Shown in pieces: positions 36,401 through 50,399 of a stretch of DNA of 64,000 nt (position 1 is the first letter of the stretch; each line of letters opens with the position of its first letter). The notes beneath the pieces are model-generated. The model was not told where the DNA came from. It worked only from the letters and a program-made list of their open reading frames with translations, and did no database searches. This stretch comes from Symbiodinium natans (taxonomy: Eukaryota; Sar; Dinophyceae; Suessiales; Symbiodiniaceae), in the NCBI GenBank assembly GCA_905221605.1, contig CAJNDS010002475.1, positions 97,001 to 161,000 of the forward strand, written 5' to 3'. Both the position numbers and the translations under genes were made by a program.

Positions 36401-39058
36401 CAAGGAGATGAGGGGGGGGGGTACCTTCAACTTGTCGGAAGCGTTTGGAAGCCTTCAAGGGCCTTACAAAACAGGAAGACGAAAACACCCCTAAGCCAGA
36501 TGCCCAGCCCCTAGGCCCGAAACTTTTTTACAGCTTTTCCCCGCCCTTCCCCGAGCCGACATAAGGAGCCGATGGTGCTGAAGGTGGTGGCAAGGGTAAA
36601 GGAGAGGGCCAGGACCTCAGTGACCTCAGTCAAGGATTTCACCGGGAAACCGAACGTCGACTCAAGCAAGCAAGATGGTATGGTCGAGGGCTTTCATTCA
36701 TAACTATAGCGCCGGCAAGCGACCCTGAGGGACTTATTTGGAGGAGCTTCCTTCCACCTAGCCCCTCCAAACCTAGGCCAGAAAGCTTTAACAGTTAGTT
36801 CTCCTACCCGTGAGAAAACGTGCACCAACAGCCGTAGTAAGCATGTAAGCAATTGCCGACAAAACGCCACGAACAAGGTGGCAAAGGAAAGGGCAAAGGA
36901 CTGTGGGATGCCGTCCGCTTTTATCTGCCTTTGAGGGCTTCGTCCACCGCACCCCTAAGTTCGAGACAGTCAGCTGAGCCACAGGCACAGGCACGTTCCG
37001 CAAGGTACAGCATGGAAGTGAGCCTAAAAGTGTAAGTGTGTAAGTGTGTGTGTGTGTGTGACCATCGTAGCCTTTGAGCTTCAAGACCGGTGGCTGCACC
37101 CCTCCGCACCCCGCGCGCTCCTCACTCAACAAGCTCTTACGCGCAGGAAAGGGTGGCAAAGACCAGTCCAGCTTTGCAGGCTGGACCCACCCTAAACCCT
37201 AAACATCCCAAAGGCAGCAGGCCAGCCTTGTAGGGAAAGTTAGGGAAGCTCGGGGCAATTTCGTTGGACCGCTTACTTGTTTGGTACTTGGGTGAGGCGC
37301 GCGGGCTGATAAAAAGTCGGCAAGTGAAGCTTTCAAAGCCTTTTGTTCCTTTTTGACGCCAATGAAGCCTCGTTGGCTGAACTGTAGTGCGGCCACAACA
37401 CCCTGCACCCTTAACATCTGCCAAGGCGCGTGGCATTGTGGCATCCCTAAGACCTAAGACCCCTTGTGAGGGCGGCCACTGTGCTGCCACTGCTAGCTTC
37501 TGCTCCACTAGAATGCCTGCCCTCAGGTACACTTTAAAGCTTAGGGTTTAGGGAATTTGTGAAGCCTCTTCTCCCTTGGGACACCGAACCCTAAAGCGAA
37601 ACCCTGAAAACACAAGCCGTGGAAGTGCTGGACTTGCTCGTGCCCCGCTTTTCTCGTGGATGCCCGAGGATGCAGGGTAGATACCCGGCACCAGAGTAGA
37701 TACCAGAGTACCTAAGATCAGATACCAGACTCATCAGATACCTCAGACTCATTAGATACCTCAAGAGTAGATACCCTCAGAGTAGATGCCTCAGAGAGCC
37801 CCGAGAAGATCTGCGAAAAGAGGCGGAATGCACCCAGCCGGGGCCTTGAGAGCTGAGCTGCCGCGCCTTCGGGGGCCCGGCCTTGACATTCCGTCAGCCC
37901 CCTCCCTCCGTAGGGTTTAGGGGTTTGGGGTTTCGGGTTTAGGGTTTAGGGTTTAGGGTTTAGGACGAGTTCAAAGGGGAAATTTGGTGCAAAGAGGTCC
38001 AGACATGACCTATGCCGCTACAACTCCCAACTCCCGTCCGAACAAGCTGCCACTACTCCACCCCTCAGCAGCCACACACGAACTCTAGTAGTGGAGTATG
38101 TAACCTTTAACCTTTTTGGGCCAGTAGATTCCCCTTAGAATCCCAAAGGTTAACCTTTAAAACCCCTAGGTACTGGACAACTAAGAACTTTGATAAGCCG
38201 ATCTCCTCTAATTTATTACACGCATGGTCCCTTAGTCTGGCCCTTGGGCTATCAGGGTTGCCCAATGAAGGGGCGCATATGCAGGGACCATGTAACTACC
38301 CTAAGACAAAGCCCAGGCAGCAGGAAAGGCGTCCGAGCCCCGAGAAGTGGAATGCAAGCATTCTTCGAAGTCTTTTGGGGGTTTTCCCAAGACCTTCCAC
38401 CCAGCACGCAGCAGTGCTCTGAGTCAAGCTTTCGACCTTAGAGCAGCTTAGTTTTGGGGGTCTTGGGTTGAGGGTTTCTGGTTTAGGGTTTTGAGGTTGC
38501 GATGAAAGTCGGACGCTGTGTCCAAACAAAGGTCGGTCAGGTTCTGCTTCGCAGTGCTACGGTTAAGCCTTCAGGTTTAGGGCTTTTGGGGCGTTTCAGA
38601 TGCGAGTATGGAGAAGTGATCGTTTGGTCGTTTGGCATCCACCTCAAAAACCTGGGCCCGGGATGACTGGCACCGCTGGCATCATTGAAAAACCCCAGAA
38701 GCGACCCTAAGCCCCGACAACAGAGCTTCCGCCAGTTTGCACCCTATCCGAAGTGTCCCAAGTTCCCTCTGTCAGTCCGCCCATGGGCATGGGATTTCCG
38801 CCTGGATATCCAAAGATGTCGGGTGCTCGGAGGGATTGGGTTGTTTTCGAGTTGTGGCGTTTGTTGTCACAGCCGTACGCGCTCGCTCTGTGTTTAGGGT
38901 CCTCAAAAGTTGTTGCTTAGTTAGCTTAGTTGTGTTCGGGCATCTACATGCCCTGTGCTTGGTTGTGGTGGTGGTTCTGGCGGTGGAGGGTGGTGGTGGT
39001 GGTGGTGGTTGTTTGTTGCCTTGTTGCTTCGTTGCTTCGTTATTTTGTTATGGTTGTG

Positions 39059-39089
<31 letters not shown>

Positions 39090-42000
39090 TTGCTGCTGCT
39101 GTTGCTGCTGTTGCTGCTGGTTGTTCGGGCTGTTGTTGAGGCTGTTGGGCTGTTGCTGAGGCTGTTGTTCTGTTGTTGCTGTTGTTGTTGGGTGGTGGTG
39201 GGTAGTGGTGCGTGGTGGTGGGTCAGGGTGGGTCAGGCTGACACCCGGGCCCACCACCCGGACCACCACCCGGACCCACCACCCACACCCACCACCCAAA
39301 CTACCCAGGCCCACCACCCGGACCCACCAAGAAGACCCGCCCTGACACACCCGCCCTGCCGAGGTGCGCTTCATCACGCAATGAGTTCCGTCAGAACCCT
39401 TGGATGAAACTGAGCAAGCAGCGCTTGCAGCCATGCGCGGATTCGAACTTACCAGAACTTCGGGCATTCTCGCTTTGGTCGGCGTGCTTCGTGTTCCACT
39501 TGGGCAGGCGAGCGGATCGTGGGTTGTGTTGACTGGGTAGAACTGGTGAAGGCCGAAGCAGATTCGTGCGCCACTCACAGACCTTTGTACGGGTTGCTCA
39601 CAACATGCTCGCGCAGCTGCTGGAACTGCTGGCAACAATGCTGCCGTGACGGCCGCGCTGAGGAAGATGGACATAGAAAAGATCAGAGCTTTCTTCAAGT
39701 TCCGGTGTTTCAATTTCTCCCACCCTCGAAGTGATGTGCGTCGTAGGTGGGGGGGGGGTGGTGTGAGCGGTGCGGGTGGAATTCGGTGGGTATGGTTCGG
39801 CTGCGGACCCGTGTGGTGGTGGGGATATGGGGGGTATGGGGGGCCCGTGGGGTATTTGTCGACGGGGATGCTCCCCGTGCTGGTGATCCATTGCTGCAGG
39901 TGTTGGGTGGCTGCAGTGATTTTGCCCACTGCTTCTTGGAAAGGGACTGCCTCTCGCAAGATGCTGATGGTCCAGTAAATGTGCGGGGGGGGGGGGGGGT
40001 GTGCTGACGTCTGTGGGGTGGTCCGTGAGGTCGAGGATGGGTCGTAGTTGTTCCAGGTGTTTGGTGTGTCCCGTCAATGCTGTAGCAGTGTGGTGATCAG
40101 GTGGTGTGCATGGGCTGCCGCTGCTTTTCCTTCTCCCCTCAAACACTGCTTGCTCGGTCCATTCTTGCTCACCCCCACCTATGCGCGCCCTGATGATTTC
40201 CCCTGTTGGATTCTTTTCTTTGGGTGGTGTTAGGTTTCAGTGAGCGCTTGTGTTTGTCTGGCGTCTCTGCTCGTCTGGTGGGGGTCTGTGGCTGCGGGGT
40301 TGTCTGCCGCAGGCCACAGTTTGGAGCGTCCGGATGTCCCCTCCCGCAGTTCTGGCCCTTTTTGCTGGTGATGTGTTGGTTGCGGGTTGGGTGGGGCCTT
40401 CTGGGTCATTTCGAGCTGGGTCTGCGGGGGGGGTAGTGGATTGGTTTGGCTCATTCTACCTCTGGGGGGGCTGGATAAGAAAGACTCACTTCCCCACAAC
40501 GCCAGCGTGCGCCCATGGACCTGACGCCGATGTCATCACGACGACAATGTTCGCGGTCCTGTAGGGACCTCTCCTCAAAATGCGTTTCGGGCAAGAAACT
40601 CAGACGGGAACACTGCCTGGCAGGGTGCAGTCAAGCAAGGCTTGGTAATTCGACAGCACAGGCCTTGTGGGGAGCCCACCAGCACCACCATCGCCAACAG
40701 CGAAGCCGATGATTTGCCTCATGCTGGGCCACTGACGCGCGATATCCAGCGTGGGTTCCTGCTGCAAGCTCACCTGTTTTGAGGTAGAGCAGAGCAGAGA
40801 AGGAGTTTTCTTCAACCAACCCTGGGACAGAGCAGTGTAAAATATTACAGTATGGCACAGCACAGTACAAAAGGTCCAGCAAGGTCTCAAGCCATGCCGC
40901 CGCTCACAAGTGCAGACTTGACGCCGCCAGGGCAAAAACTTGCGAAAGCCCGGCAAGTGCTGTCGCTCGGTGCTGCAGAGCAGCCGACTGTGATGCAACT
41001 CAAGACCGCCCCGGAATCGAGCACTCCTAAGCATCGCACCCAGACACCAGTGCGGTGCCGAGTGGCGCCAGGTGTCACTTCTCGTCGAGGCCTTTAAGGA
41101 CTCCAGCCAGCTCGAGGGATATGTTGATGATGCAAACATGAAAGCATGTTGAAAGTGCATGGGTTCCACGGGGCCACCACAGCCGAACAGCAGCGGCGAA
41201 TTCATCCGCCGAATCAATGCAGGCGCCTTTGTGATGCGCACCACCCAGCAAGCAGACACTCCACCATGTCGATCGATGGCTAGCTGAGAGAGCAGAGTAA
41301 CTGTGGCAGCAGCAAAGGCCCTGCGGGAGGCTTTACCTGCAGGAATACATGGGCTCCAGAATTGCAACATAAGCATGAGGAGAGATGGCCAGCCAGCAGT
41401 CAGTTTGCCCGAGTGGTTAAGGGGGTGGACTTGAGATCCACTGCACGCAAGTGCGCATGGGCTCGAACCCCACAGCTGACATCCCTTTTCCCTCTATCTC
41501 ACCAGACCGAGCGGCTTCACCTTCCTGCCCGACCTCCTCCAAACTCTGCCCACCAAACTCAACCCTGAAAGTGGTGCTTGGATATTGGAACCAGCAGCCA
41601 AAGGTGCAGTACAACTCCCAAAGAAAAATCTGGGCCAAAAACGATCGGAGCAAGAAACTTTTGGGTGCCAAACTCTTTGGAGGAAGGTGCTGAAGGACAC
41701 ACATGGAAGTAGAAAGCTCACTTGAGCCATTGAATGGGCCTCACTCTCGTGCCTTTTATGGTTGTCCGTAACCCAAATCCTGAAACCATAAGCCTTAAAG
41801 TCGTGAAACCCTGACACCTTTTTGACTCAAAGCTTTTTCTGCTCGGCTCAGAGGCAGCCTAGTTGGCGCCGTGATCTGGGCAGTTCATCACAAGACTGGC
41901 TGGAGGCGAGGTCTGAGTGAAGGCGCTGCTGATGCGCCAATGTACTTTCCACATCCTGGCACAGACATGGCGTACGTCGAGCGCGGACTTCAAATCAACT

Positions 42001-43481
42001 TGGTCGCCAAAACCATCCGAGGAGCATCTCTTTCTACAAGCCTGACAAGATGGAGAAGTCAGAGGTCAAGATGACAGCCCCGCAGATCGAGGTTGCTTGG
42101 AGTTGCCGTCGTTGTACTTGCAGCCCACCATTTCCACATGGCCCCCCCCAAATTGCAACCTGAGTTTTAGCGCCCACGTTGCCATGACTGAGTGTTGCGC
42201 TGCTGTAGTTTTTTAGGCCTATCTGCATTTCCACATTGTTGCCCTGCAGCTGCTTGGTGGGGGGAGAAAAAAAGACCCTAAACCAGAACCCTACACCCCA
42301 AAACCCCAAGCCCGACCCTCAAAAAAAGACCTCAAAATTTTCCGGATTTTCGGGGTTTTGGAGCCTCCGGAACTTAATTTGGAGCTCAATTTGGGGTTTC
42401 GGAAGCTTCAAATTTTGTGGCAATTTGAAGCCTGATTTGGGTTGCGGGAGATTAGGCGTTTTGAATGAATTTACTAAACTCAGCTTGTCAGCTGTTTAGA
42501 CAAATCGCTTGAGAAGTTCAAAATGATGCCGCGCACAATTTCTATTTATTTCGTCTTGAGGGTTTAGGGCTTAGGGTTCAGGGTTTAGGGTTTCGCTTAG
42601 TTGGCTGTGTGTGTGTTGGTTGGTGTAGAGGCAGCCCCACCAGACCACCCATGTTTTGGGGTGGAAGAACAAGCTAAATTCTGACTTGAAGCTTTGAAAC
42701 TTCGACCGTAAACTCTAGACCCTGAACTCTGGAAACCCGGTTTAACGACCTCCAAGACCCTGTCCCTCGATTATAAACTCTGACGAGCCTGCGGGTTGAG
42801 TAAATCCTGACCGAACACTCTGACTCCAAACTTTGACTCCAGACTTCCAATTTAAATTCTGAATTGAATCTTTGACCGGAAACTCAGACCCGAAACTCAG
42901 CCCGGGCCAAATTCTGATCCCAGACCCTGACCCGAAAGCTTGACCCCAACCTCTGACCGCGCGGGCTGGCCGTTTGACTAAACTCTGATCCCAAACTCTG
43001 ACGTCCAAAGATTCCACAGTCGCTTCAGTGCTCTCAATGGTTCTCAGCGTCAGTGGCGCAGGCGCAGGTGGTAGGGTGGCAGTGGGGTGCAGTGAGACGG
43101 GGGGTGGGGGGTGGTGGTGCTGGGATGGCAGTGGTGGCGGCATTGTTTTGCTGTTGGTTGTTTGTTGCCGTTTGTTGTCGTGTGCTGTTTTGTTGTTTGT
43201 TTTTGTTTGTTTGCTTGCCTGGTTGCTGGGTTGGTTGTTGCTTGTTACCGGTTGGTTGTTGGCTGTTGGTTGTCTGTTGTCCGTTGTTTGTCGTCCATAG
43301 TCCGTCAGTTGAATTGTTTGTTGCTTGTTTGCTTGTTTGCGTGTTGCTTGTCGTGCTCTGTTGTTGTCGTAGCTTGCTGTTGTCGCTGCTGCTCCTGCTG
43401 CTGCTCCTCCTGCTGGCTCCTGCTCCTGCTGCTGCTGCTGCTGCTCCTCCTCCTGCTGGCTCCTGCTCCTGCTCCTCCTGC

Positions 43482-43512
<31 letters not shown>

Positions 43513-46500
43513 TCTGTTGTTTCTATGGGCCTCTCTGCCCTGTCGTCAAGCCCGAGAGGCCCTAGATGCTGTTTAGAGGTCAGAGCGCGGTACCCTGAAA
43601 CAGTAAACAGTGCTCGGCTGGGGCCACTTCGGGCTTCATTCAAGTCGGGGTTCTGCAGAGTTTCAGGCCCAGGAAGGCGTTTCGAATTTCAGCTTGTGGG
43701 GACCCCCCAATCCCGACCTCGAATCCCCACTCCGTTGCCGTAGCTTGAGGGTCAGGCCATCAATGAACAGCTCATAGCAATCAAGCAACTTTCGCCCTCC
43801 ACCAAAAAAGTTCAACCCCCAAACGCTGTTCTACAACCCTACGCCTTTCCAGCCGGATTCCAGCCTCCAACAACACCCCATAGAAAACCTTAAATCTCGC
43901 ACGAGGCCGATGTACCCGGGTGTGGGCTTCATGCCTCCTCGACCGGGTCCTGGCGGCCTCCCGGGCCTTCCAGCCGGCTTCCCGGGGTGCCCCCAGTGTG
44001 GTTCAAGTTCCTGAACTGCTCAGCACCTTGGAGACCACATGAGCCCATAAAAGGGCTTCTGGTTCACATGATTCGCCTTCATAGGGGTTATAGAAGAAAA
44101 GGGGTATACGATCTCAATTTTTCGCTTCATTTGGTCGAAGTCCGATGGTCGCAGGTACGTTGCGCCAGCGCCAGGTCGTCCGCCCGTGCCGCGCTCGGCC
44201 GTTGCTTGTCGTTTTAACTCCATTAGGGTTTAGGGTTTAGGGTTGTCCCCCCACGACCTCCTCCCGCACCCACAGCAGGCGAATCTGGGACATCATATTC
44301 GCCACGGAGTATCCCGGTAATTTTCGGGCGGAAGTAGATGATTACATGATTGTTTCGTTTTCTGGGAAGGGGTGGCAGTTGAACGTGGCCGTTGAACCAC
44401 GCATTGGAAAGTTTCGAGACTTGCAAAAAGGACGAAGCATGTCACTAGGTCATTGGGACTGTACATGACTGTACAGTACCCCCAAGTTGCGCCTTGGCTC
44501 CCAAAGACTGCAAATGTCCCTGTGACGGCAGGCCACATCCACACGAAAACATGTCCAGTCTGCGCGGCGTCGCAGAAGGTGTGTTCTCGACGGCTCGACG
44601 ATGGTCATTCGATCCCTGGACCCGAAAAAACGCCCAACCGGATCCACTCGGGCCTCTGAGGCGCACATGCCACCCGCCATGCGGGGTCCGGTGCCGTTCC
44701 CGCAGCAGGCGCAAGCTGTGGATGTCTGGCGTAATCGGGTCGTCCGCACCCCTAAACCCTAAACCCTAAACCCTAAACCCTAAACCCTAAACCCTAAACC
44801 CTAAACCCTAAACCTTTAGGCCCCTTTGCGGGGTCTAGGATCACTGCGCTTAGGGCTTCTAGCTCCCTGTCAAGGCATAAGGTACCATTCATCGTACTGG
44901 CTCATCCTATTCCCTTTCCGGGTTGAAGGCTCTTCGCTAGGTTGCTAGGGCTTCTGGCTCATCATTCTCCGTTAAGTAAGGGTTGAGGGTTGCTAGCTGG
45001 TCCCATCCCCTTTCAGGGTTTCGGGATTTTCGCTTCCAGACAACGTTTGACCAATGGAGGGTTTTCGTTTCTTGCGGACTTGGGCTTGCCAAACGTCTTC
45101 GCCAGAGCAGTCCGGCCCCATGATTTTCAGGGAGAACACGTCGCATCTCACAAACAGTATGCAACTGCCTGTTTCGTGTTTTTCATGACGGAAAACAAGC
45201 CTACCGGTGGAAGCCTTGAGAAACGCTCGTAGGCTTGTAGGACTTGTGCTTCGTGGCTTTAAAACGCTTTGTGGGCTTCCAGTTGCTAGGAAGTTTCCGG
45301 TGCGTGCATCGTTTAAGCGCACTAAATATTCCTTGAACTCCCAATCCTTTGCCCTCAACTGGCCCACCCCTTTCTCGCAGAAGTTTGCTACAGAGGCCGG
45401 AGATGCGCCGACATTTCAACCCCACCCCCCCGCATTCCCTTCCGGTTGAGGGTTTAGGGTTTAGGGCTTCGGGTTTCGGGGGGTTGGGTTCCCGCGTTAG
45501 CCGGCATCCTCAACCCACGTACGAGGGGCTGCCTGGCATGCTTCCTGGCATGCCACCCATGCCTCGAGCTCGGCACGAGGGCTCACGGTCGATGGCTTTT
45601 TGGTTTGGGTTTTGGAAGTTTCCGCACTTGAGATACTAAAGGGGTAGGAACAAATACGAATGGTATTCCCTTCTGTCCCTGTAACATACTCTACTTGAAC
45701 GATTAAGGCCCCGATATTGCACCGGGAGGGTGCAGTGCTCCAACGTCCTGCAGACAGGCTTTCCTCAAAAGGCTGGGTATCTTGCGTGTCGGGCCCTTGT
45801 TGCCTCATCCCTCAGTTCACAACTCGAAAGACGAGGAGAGCACCTTAAGCCACAAGCTGCTGGGCCCAATACACACGCCGTCTTGGCCTTTTTTTCTCCC
45901 TCTAACCTTAAACCCTAAACCCCCCTTTTTCGACCCGTTCTCGTATAGAACGCCCTCTATCATCCTCAACCTTGGAGCCTCAAGGTTCGGCGGGCTTCCG
46001 CGCGGACCTTTCCCAGGAGTTGGAGTTCCCTTTGGAGTTGCCTGGCGCCAGGTTTAAGCTGAGCTTTTTGGGCTTTCGGGGATGATTTGTGGGCCTTCTT
46101 TGTGTCCGTTGCTACAGGAGCCTTGGATTGAAAGGCTGAGGAAGACTGCCAACCCTAAAGCCCAAACCCCCTTCCGCCCCCCACCCAACCCTAAACCCTG
46201 AACCTTAAACCCCAAAAAAGGCATTTTTGTCAGCACGGATTGAGTCTGGCCCCCTGAATCAGGCTCCCCCCCCAGTGGCGACTCCGACTGCGCCAGCAGC
46301 TCTGAACAAGGAGGCGCGTTAGGTGCCCTTTCTACCTTGGGGACGACATGAACCTTAAAATTGGGGTCATATACCCTGTGCTACCATAGCTCCTATTAAG
46401 GTATATGAAGCCTTTTAGGGTTCACTGAGTCTCCAAGGTACATCCTAAGTATACGTACGACTCATTCTTGCAAGTGTTCCACGTTCCATAAACCTTCCTA

Positions 46501-49500
46501 GCAGCCTTTTCCCAAGAACCTGACCATGTCGATGTCCAAAGCCAGAAGTGGAGACCCTTTTTAGAAAGCCAAAACCAGCCCTGTGAGATCCGGGAACCAC
46601 TCAGCACTGAGAAGGCAGAGCCTTGTTACTGGCTGGAATACAAACAAAAGACCCCCAAGTACGAGAGACCCTTCGAGGCGCTACAAAAACTGCCAGCCCA
46701 GCAGCAGAAGCAGACGCCCTGGGCCCAGTGAGCGTTGTCCCTCATGTTCGCGAGGTTTCGGGGGCAAGTTGGGCGTTTTACAGGAGAGCTGGCCGGCCGC
46801 GAAGTAGAGCTCACGCGCTTCGGGCTCTGATCCTGAGTGCCGTCAGTGCAGGGTTCAGGTTTCGAAGGGGTGCTGAGCATCCCCCTAAACCAATCTGACG
46901 GCACCGAAGCCCCGGTTCAGGGTTTAGGGTTTAGGTTTTAGGGTTTAGGTTTTAGGGTTTAGGGTTTAGGGTTTAGGGTTTAGGGTTTAGGGTTTAGGGT
47001 TTAGGGACCCAGAGCTGCTGCCCTTCAAGGCTCGGGGAGCGGCTTTACGCACAGAACTTCAGGCGCACGCTCAGTTCAGGGTTTAAACCAGGCCTTGCCT
47101 TTCTTGTTTTTTGTGGAGTTGGGACTAGGGTTAGGGTCCGGTTAGGGTTGAGGTTGACGTTTTCTTTTTTTTGGGGTGGGGGGGGAGTGAGGGGAGGATG
47201 GGCGGGGGGGTGCAGGAGGGATGAACTTCCTTTCTTCGGTTTGTGAAGTTTGCTTCGGGCTGAGCTTATGGCTTTCAGAGTGCATTTATTGGGCTCCAGG
47301 CATCTTTCTTTGACTCTGGAAGAGGAAAGATGCCGAAGATTCTTGATCCTCGTATCCTTGTCTTGAGCCTTCGGCCTTGCTCAGGCCATTTTTTTTTTGC
47401 GACGGGATGCCCCTGTTACTTCCTTTGTTGTGAGTCCCCCCAAACGACGAATCCTCTGAAAAACCGCCCGAAATCCAAAAAACACCCAGTAGCAGGGTTT
47501 GGGCTAAGAGGGGGTTACAGATTTTTCGAGCTGAGGAGGTGGGCTTAGGCCCGCAGGCTTCTTTTTCAGGGCCGAGATCTGGTATTTTTTGGGTCGGCCG
47601 AAACCTGGTATGGAAGTGCAGATCAGAAGCTAGCGAGACCCAATGGTACACAACATTAGCAGTCGGGAGCTGGAGTGCATCGACTTCGACAAAAAATGGA
47701 TGTACCGACCCTAACCCCGAAATCTGACAATGTAATCGAGGGGTCTTAAAAAATTAGAATAGAGTTTTGTATAAGTAGAATTATATGGGGAGCATAAGAG
47801 GATGCTAGTAGTACGTACTCATTCCGGCCCCTATATTTTGTTGATGTTTCCCCCATATACCAACAGTCCTTCATTGTGATGGCAGTACCCCTACATTGCA
47901 AGTTGGATGGCTCGGCTGTGCACGCCTCACCTTTTGCTTCGAAGACGTGGGCTCCGAGTGAAGGCGACCCCCAAGCTCTCAACCCCTAAGACAACCCACC
48001 GAAGCCTTAAACGCAAAAAAAACCTTAACCATAAACCCTAAACCCTTTTCCCTAAACCCTGAAACACCTAAGCCCCATTTGCCAGAGCCTTCAAGTCCAA
48101 ACCGGGTCTAGCCTTGAACTCGCGTAGACCTGACGCCCGAAGCTCAATCCCGACATCCTGTAAAAACTGGGTAAGCTACCCGGGTTTAGGGTTTAGGATT
48201 TAGGGTTTAGGGTTCAGGGTCCGCATCAGTCATTCCCGGGCACCTGTAGTTCTCAACCTCAAGCTGCCATCTCCTAGATTCCCTAAGCCTAAACCCTAAA
48301 CCCTGAACACTAAACCCTAAACCCCAGCCCAAGCCCTAAAAACCCTCAGAACCCTAACCTAAGTGTTTCAGGGCCTTGAAAAGGCTCAGCAACCCTGAAA
48401 GTCTAATGTGGACGGCCTCGGATGCCGCGTGGCGCCTCCCTGCTTCCGTCGCCTGGGCCCTGGTACGAGGGTCGGAGGACCAGGGTTTAGGGATTAGGGA
48501 TTAGGGATTAGGGTTTAGGGTTTTTCAGGTTATGCAGCAGAACTCCAAGGGCTTCTCGGAATTCGGAAAGGCCGAACGTCTGAGTTGTTCGTCCTTTAGG
48601 AAAGTACCCCTGAGCCTTCGGGTCGTCTAACCGACCCTTAAACATTCCGAGGCACTGCAGTTCTTGCTTCTCTGCCTTCCGCAGCCGCGGCTAGAGGAGC
48701 ATGCGCACTGGGCTTAGGAGTATAACATTGTCTTGAGGGGCGGCTTCGGGTTTAGGGGGTAAGCAGCTTCCAAGGTAATTTTGCCTATGGAAGCTTCTGT
48801 AAGGAAAGGCACAGCTAGTGCATCGGTGTTTGGGACCTACTCGGAGGGATTACATGTCGATTTGGGCGCCAGCGGTTGAACGTGCCCGAACTTGCTCTAT
48901 CTATAACTTTAGGAGGAGCAAAAGGCCTGCCATCAACATGCTACCCTAAACCCTTGATGCCCAGCCCTGGGCGTTTCGGGTCGAGCCCGATTAGACCCGG
49001 CATGGTGGTGCCCGCTTCCCGGTCTTTGCCCCCGCTGTCCCCAGCTTGCGCGCCTCGGACACACGGTTAGGGCTGCGGATGCCTCACCTTCTGCGGCCAC
49101 ACTGGCAACCCGAGGCGGACAGTCTACGGTCCCTCCACTTCGCTGGTCATGCCTTCCCATGCGCAAGCTGACCTCTGTCGTCCTTCCTTGCTTCCGTAGG
49201 CCTTCATGTGCTCAGGTCTTGTCGCTCACGTCAGGGCGACCCGCAATCGCCACTGTAGGCCTGTGCCGCTTCTGGGCCTACGTTGTTTCCTCACAGCAGC
49301 CTCTCGCAGTCCCGCCAACATCCAGGACATTTGGCCACTCCTTGCTTCCCCTACCCATTCGCAAGATATTGTCTTGTCTCCAGGCTCCCTTGGCTGCCTT
49401 GCTTGTAGGACCTATTGGGATGGCATTTGCGACCTCGACCTTCAGCTGATCGCCCCTGTCAAAAAACGGGTGATCGTTGCTGGCAATCTTGTTGCGACCA

Positions 49501-50349
49501 TACGAAATGGGTCACGTTTGTTGCTGGAGACAGCTAGGGTTGCTCGGATTGTGCTTGCATCGGATGACTCATGCCTCTCGCGCTCAGATACCGCTTGAGC
49601 AGCCATGGTGTAGCTCTTAACCCCAAACACGAAGCCCTTCCAAGTCGGCGTTGGTGCATACCGATCTCCACCACACTGAACAGCTTCTCGGAACCGCGAG
49701 TAGTTAAGCAACATGCCTGGTGGCCATTGTTGCGGCAGGTATCCTTGTAGTTGCATGGGCTTCGAATTCCGTGGCTCGTTGGCATGAAGGTAGCTTTAAG
49801 CTGCAACAGACCAGGGATTAGCACAATCTGTGGCAGCTTCGTCTTGGCTTGTGATTCTGCGCAGGACAGCTTGCAACCAGGCGGAGTGGGCTGGGGGAAG
49901 GATCTTGCACGACCTTAGGTTGCACCGCTACGCGATTTAAGGGGCCCTCTGAAGACTGCAGCAGTGGACCCAAGAAGCACCAACTTCGGTTGCCGCGCAG
50001 TTGACGTTCGTAACACATTGCTGCAAAAGAACTGACCAGTGACAGGTTACCAAAAGTTACCAATTCTAGTCACTGTTCGTCTAAGTCTGATTTTTTGTTC
50101 ACCACTTGTCGTGGCTCCCTGGCGCCACCAGGCAGTACTCCAACAAAATGCCTCAAGTCGTTGCGCCACAGCATGAGCAGGCTCCGCCGCTCTTCTGGTT
50201 GCGGCACAGATCGAGCGATGCCTGTGCCCTAGCTACCAAGGAGCTGTCCAGGTGCTGCGAGGCTTTCATTGCGATGCACATGGAGCTTCGTTGAGAACCT
50301 TCGGATCGTACAGCCACCTACCTTGTGAATCTGTAGGTCTCTGTTGTTT

Positions 50350-50399
<50 letters not shown>

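Noticed and set aside
39048-39959. 303-codon reverse-strand open frame with a poly-Gln tail
   Set aside because: The length comes from triplet and GGTGGT repeats that lack stops in several frames on both strands; no domain is visible.
43053-43743. Long forward open frames of 170 and 210 codons (Cys/Leu/Ala-rich)
   Set aside because: They run through the CTG/CTC tract and Gly/Val/Cys low complexity; all frames are open there, so they are not evidence of a gene.
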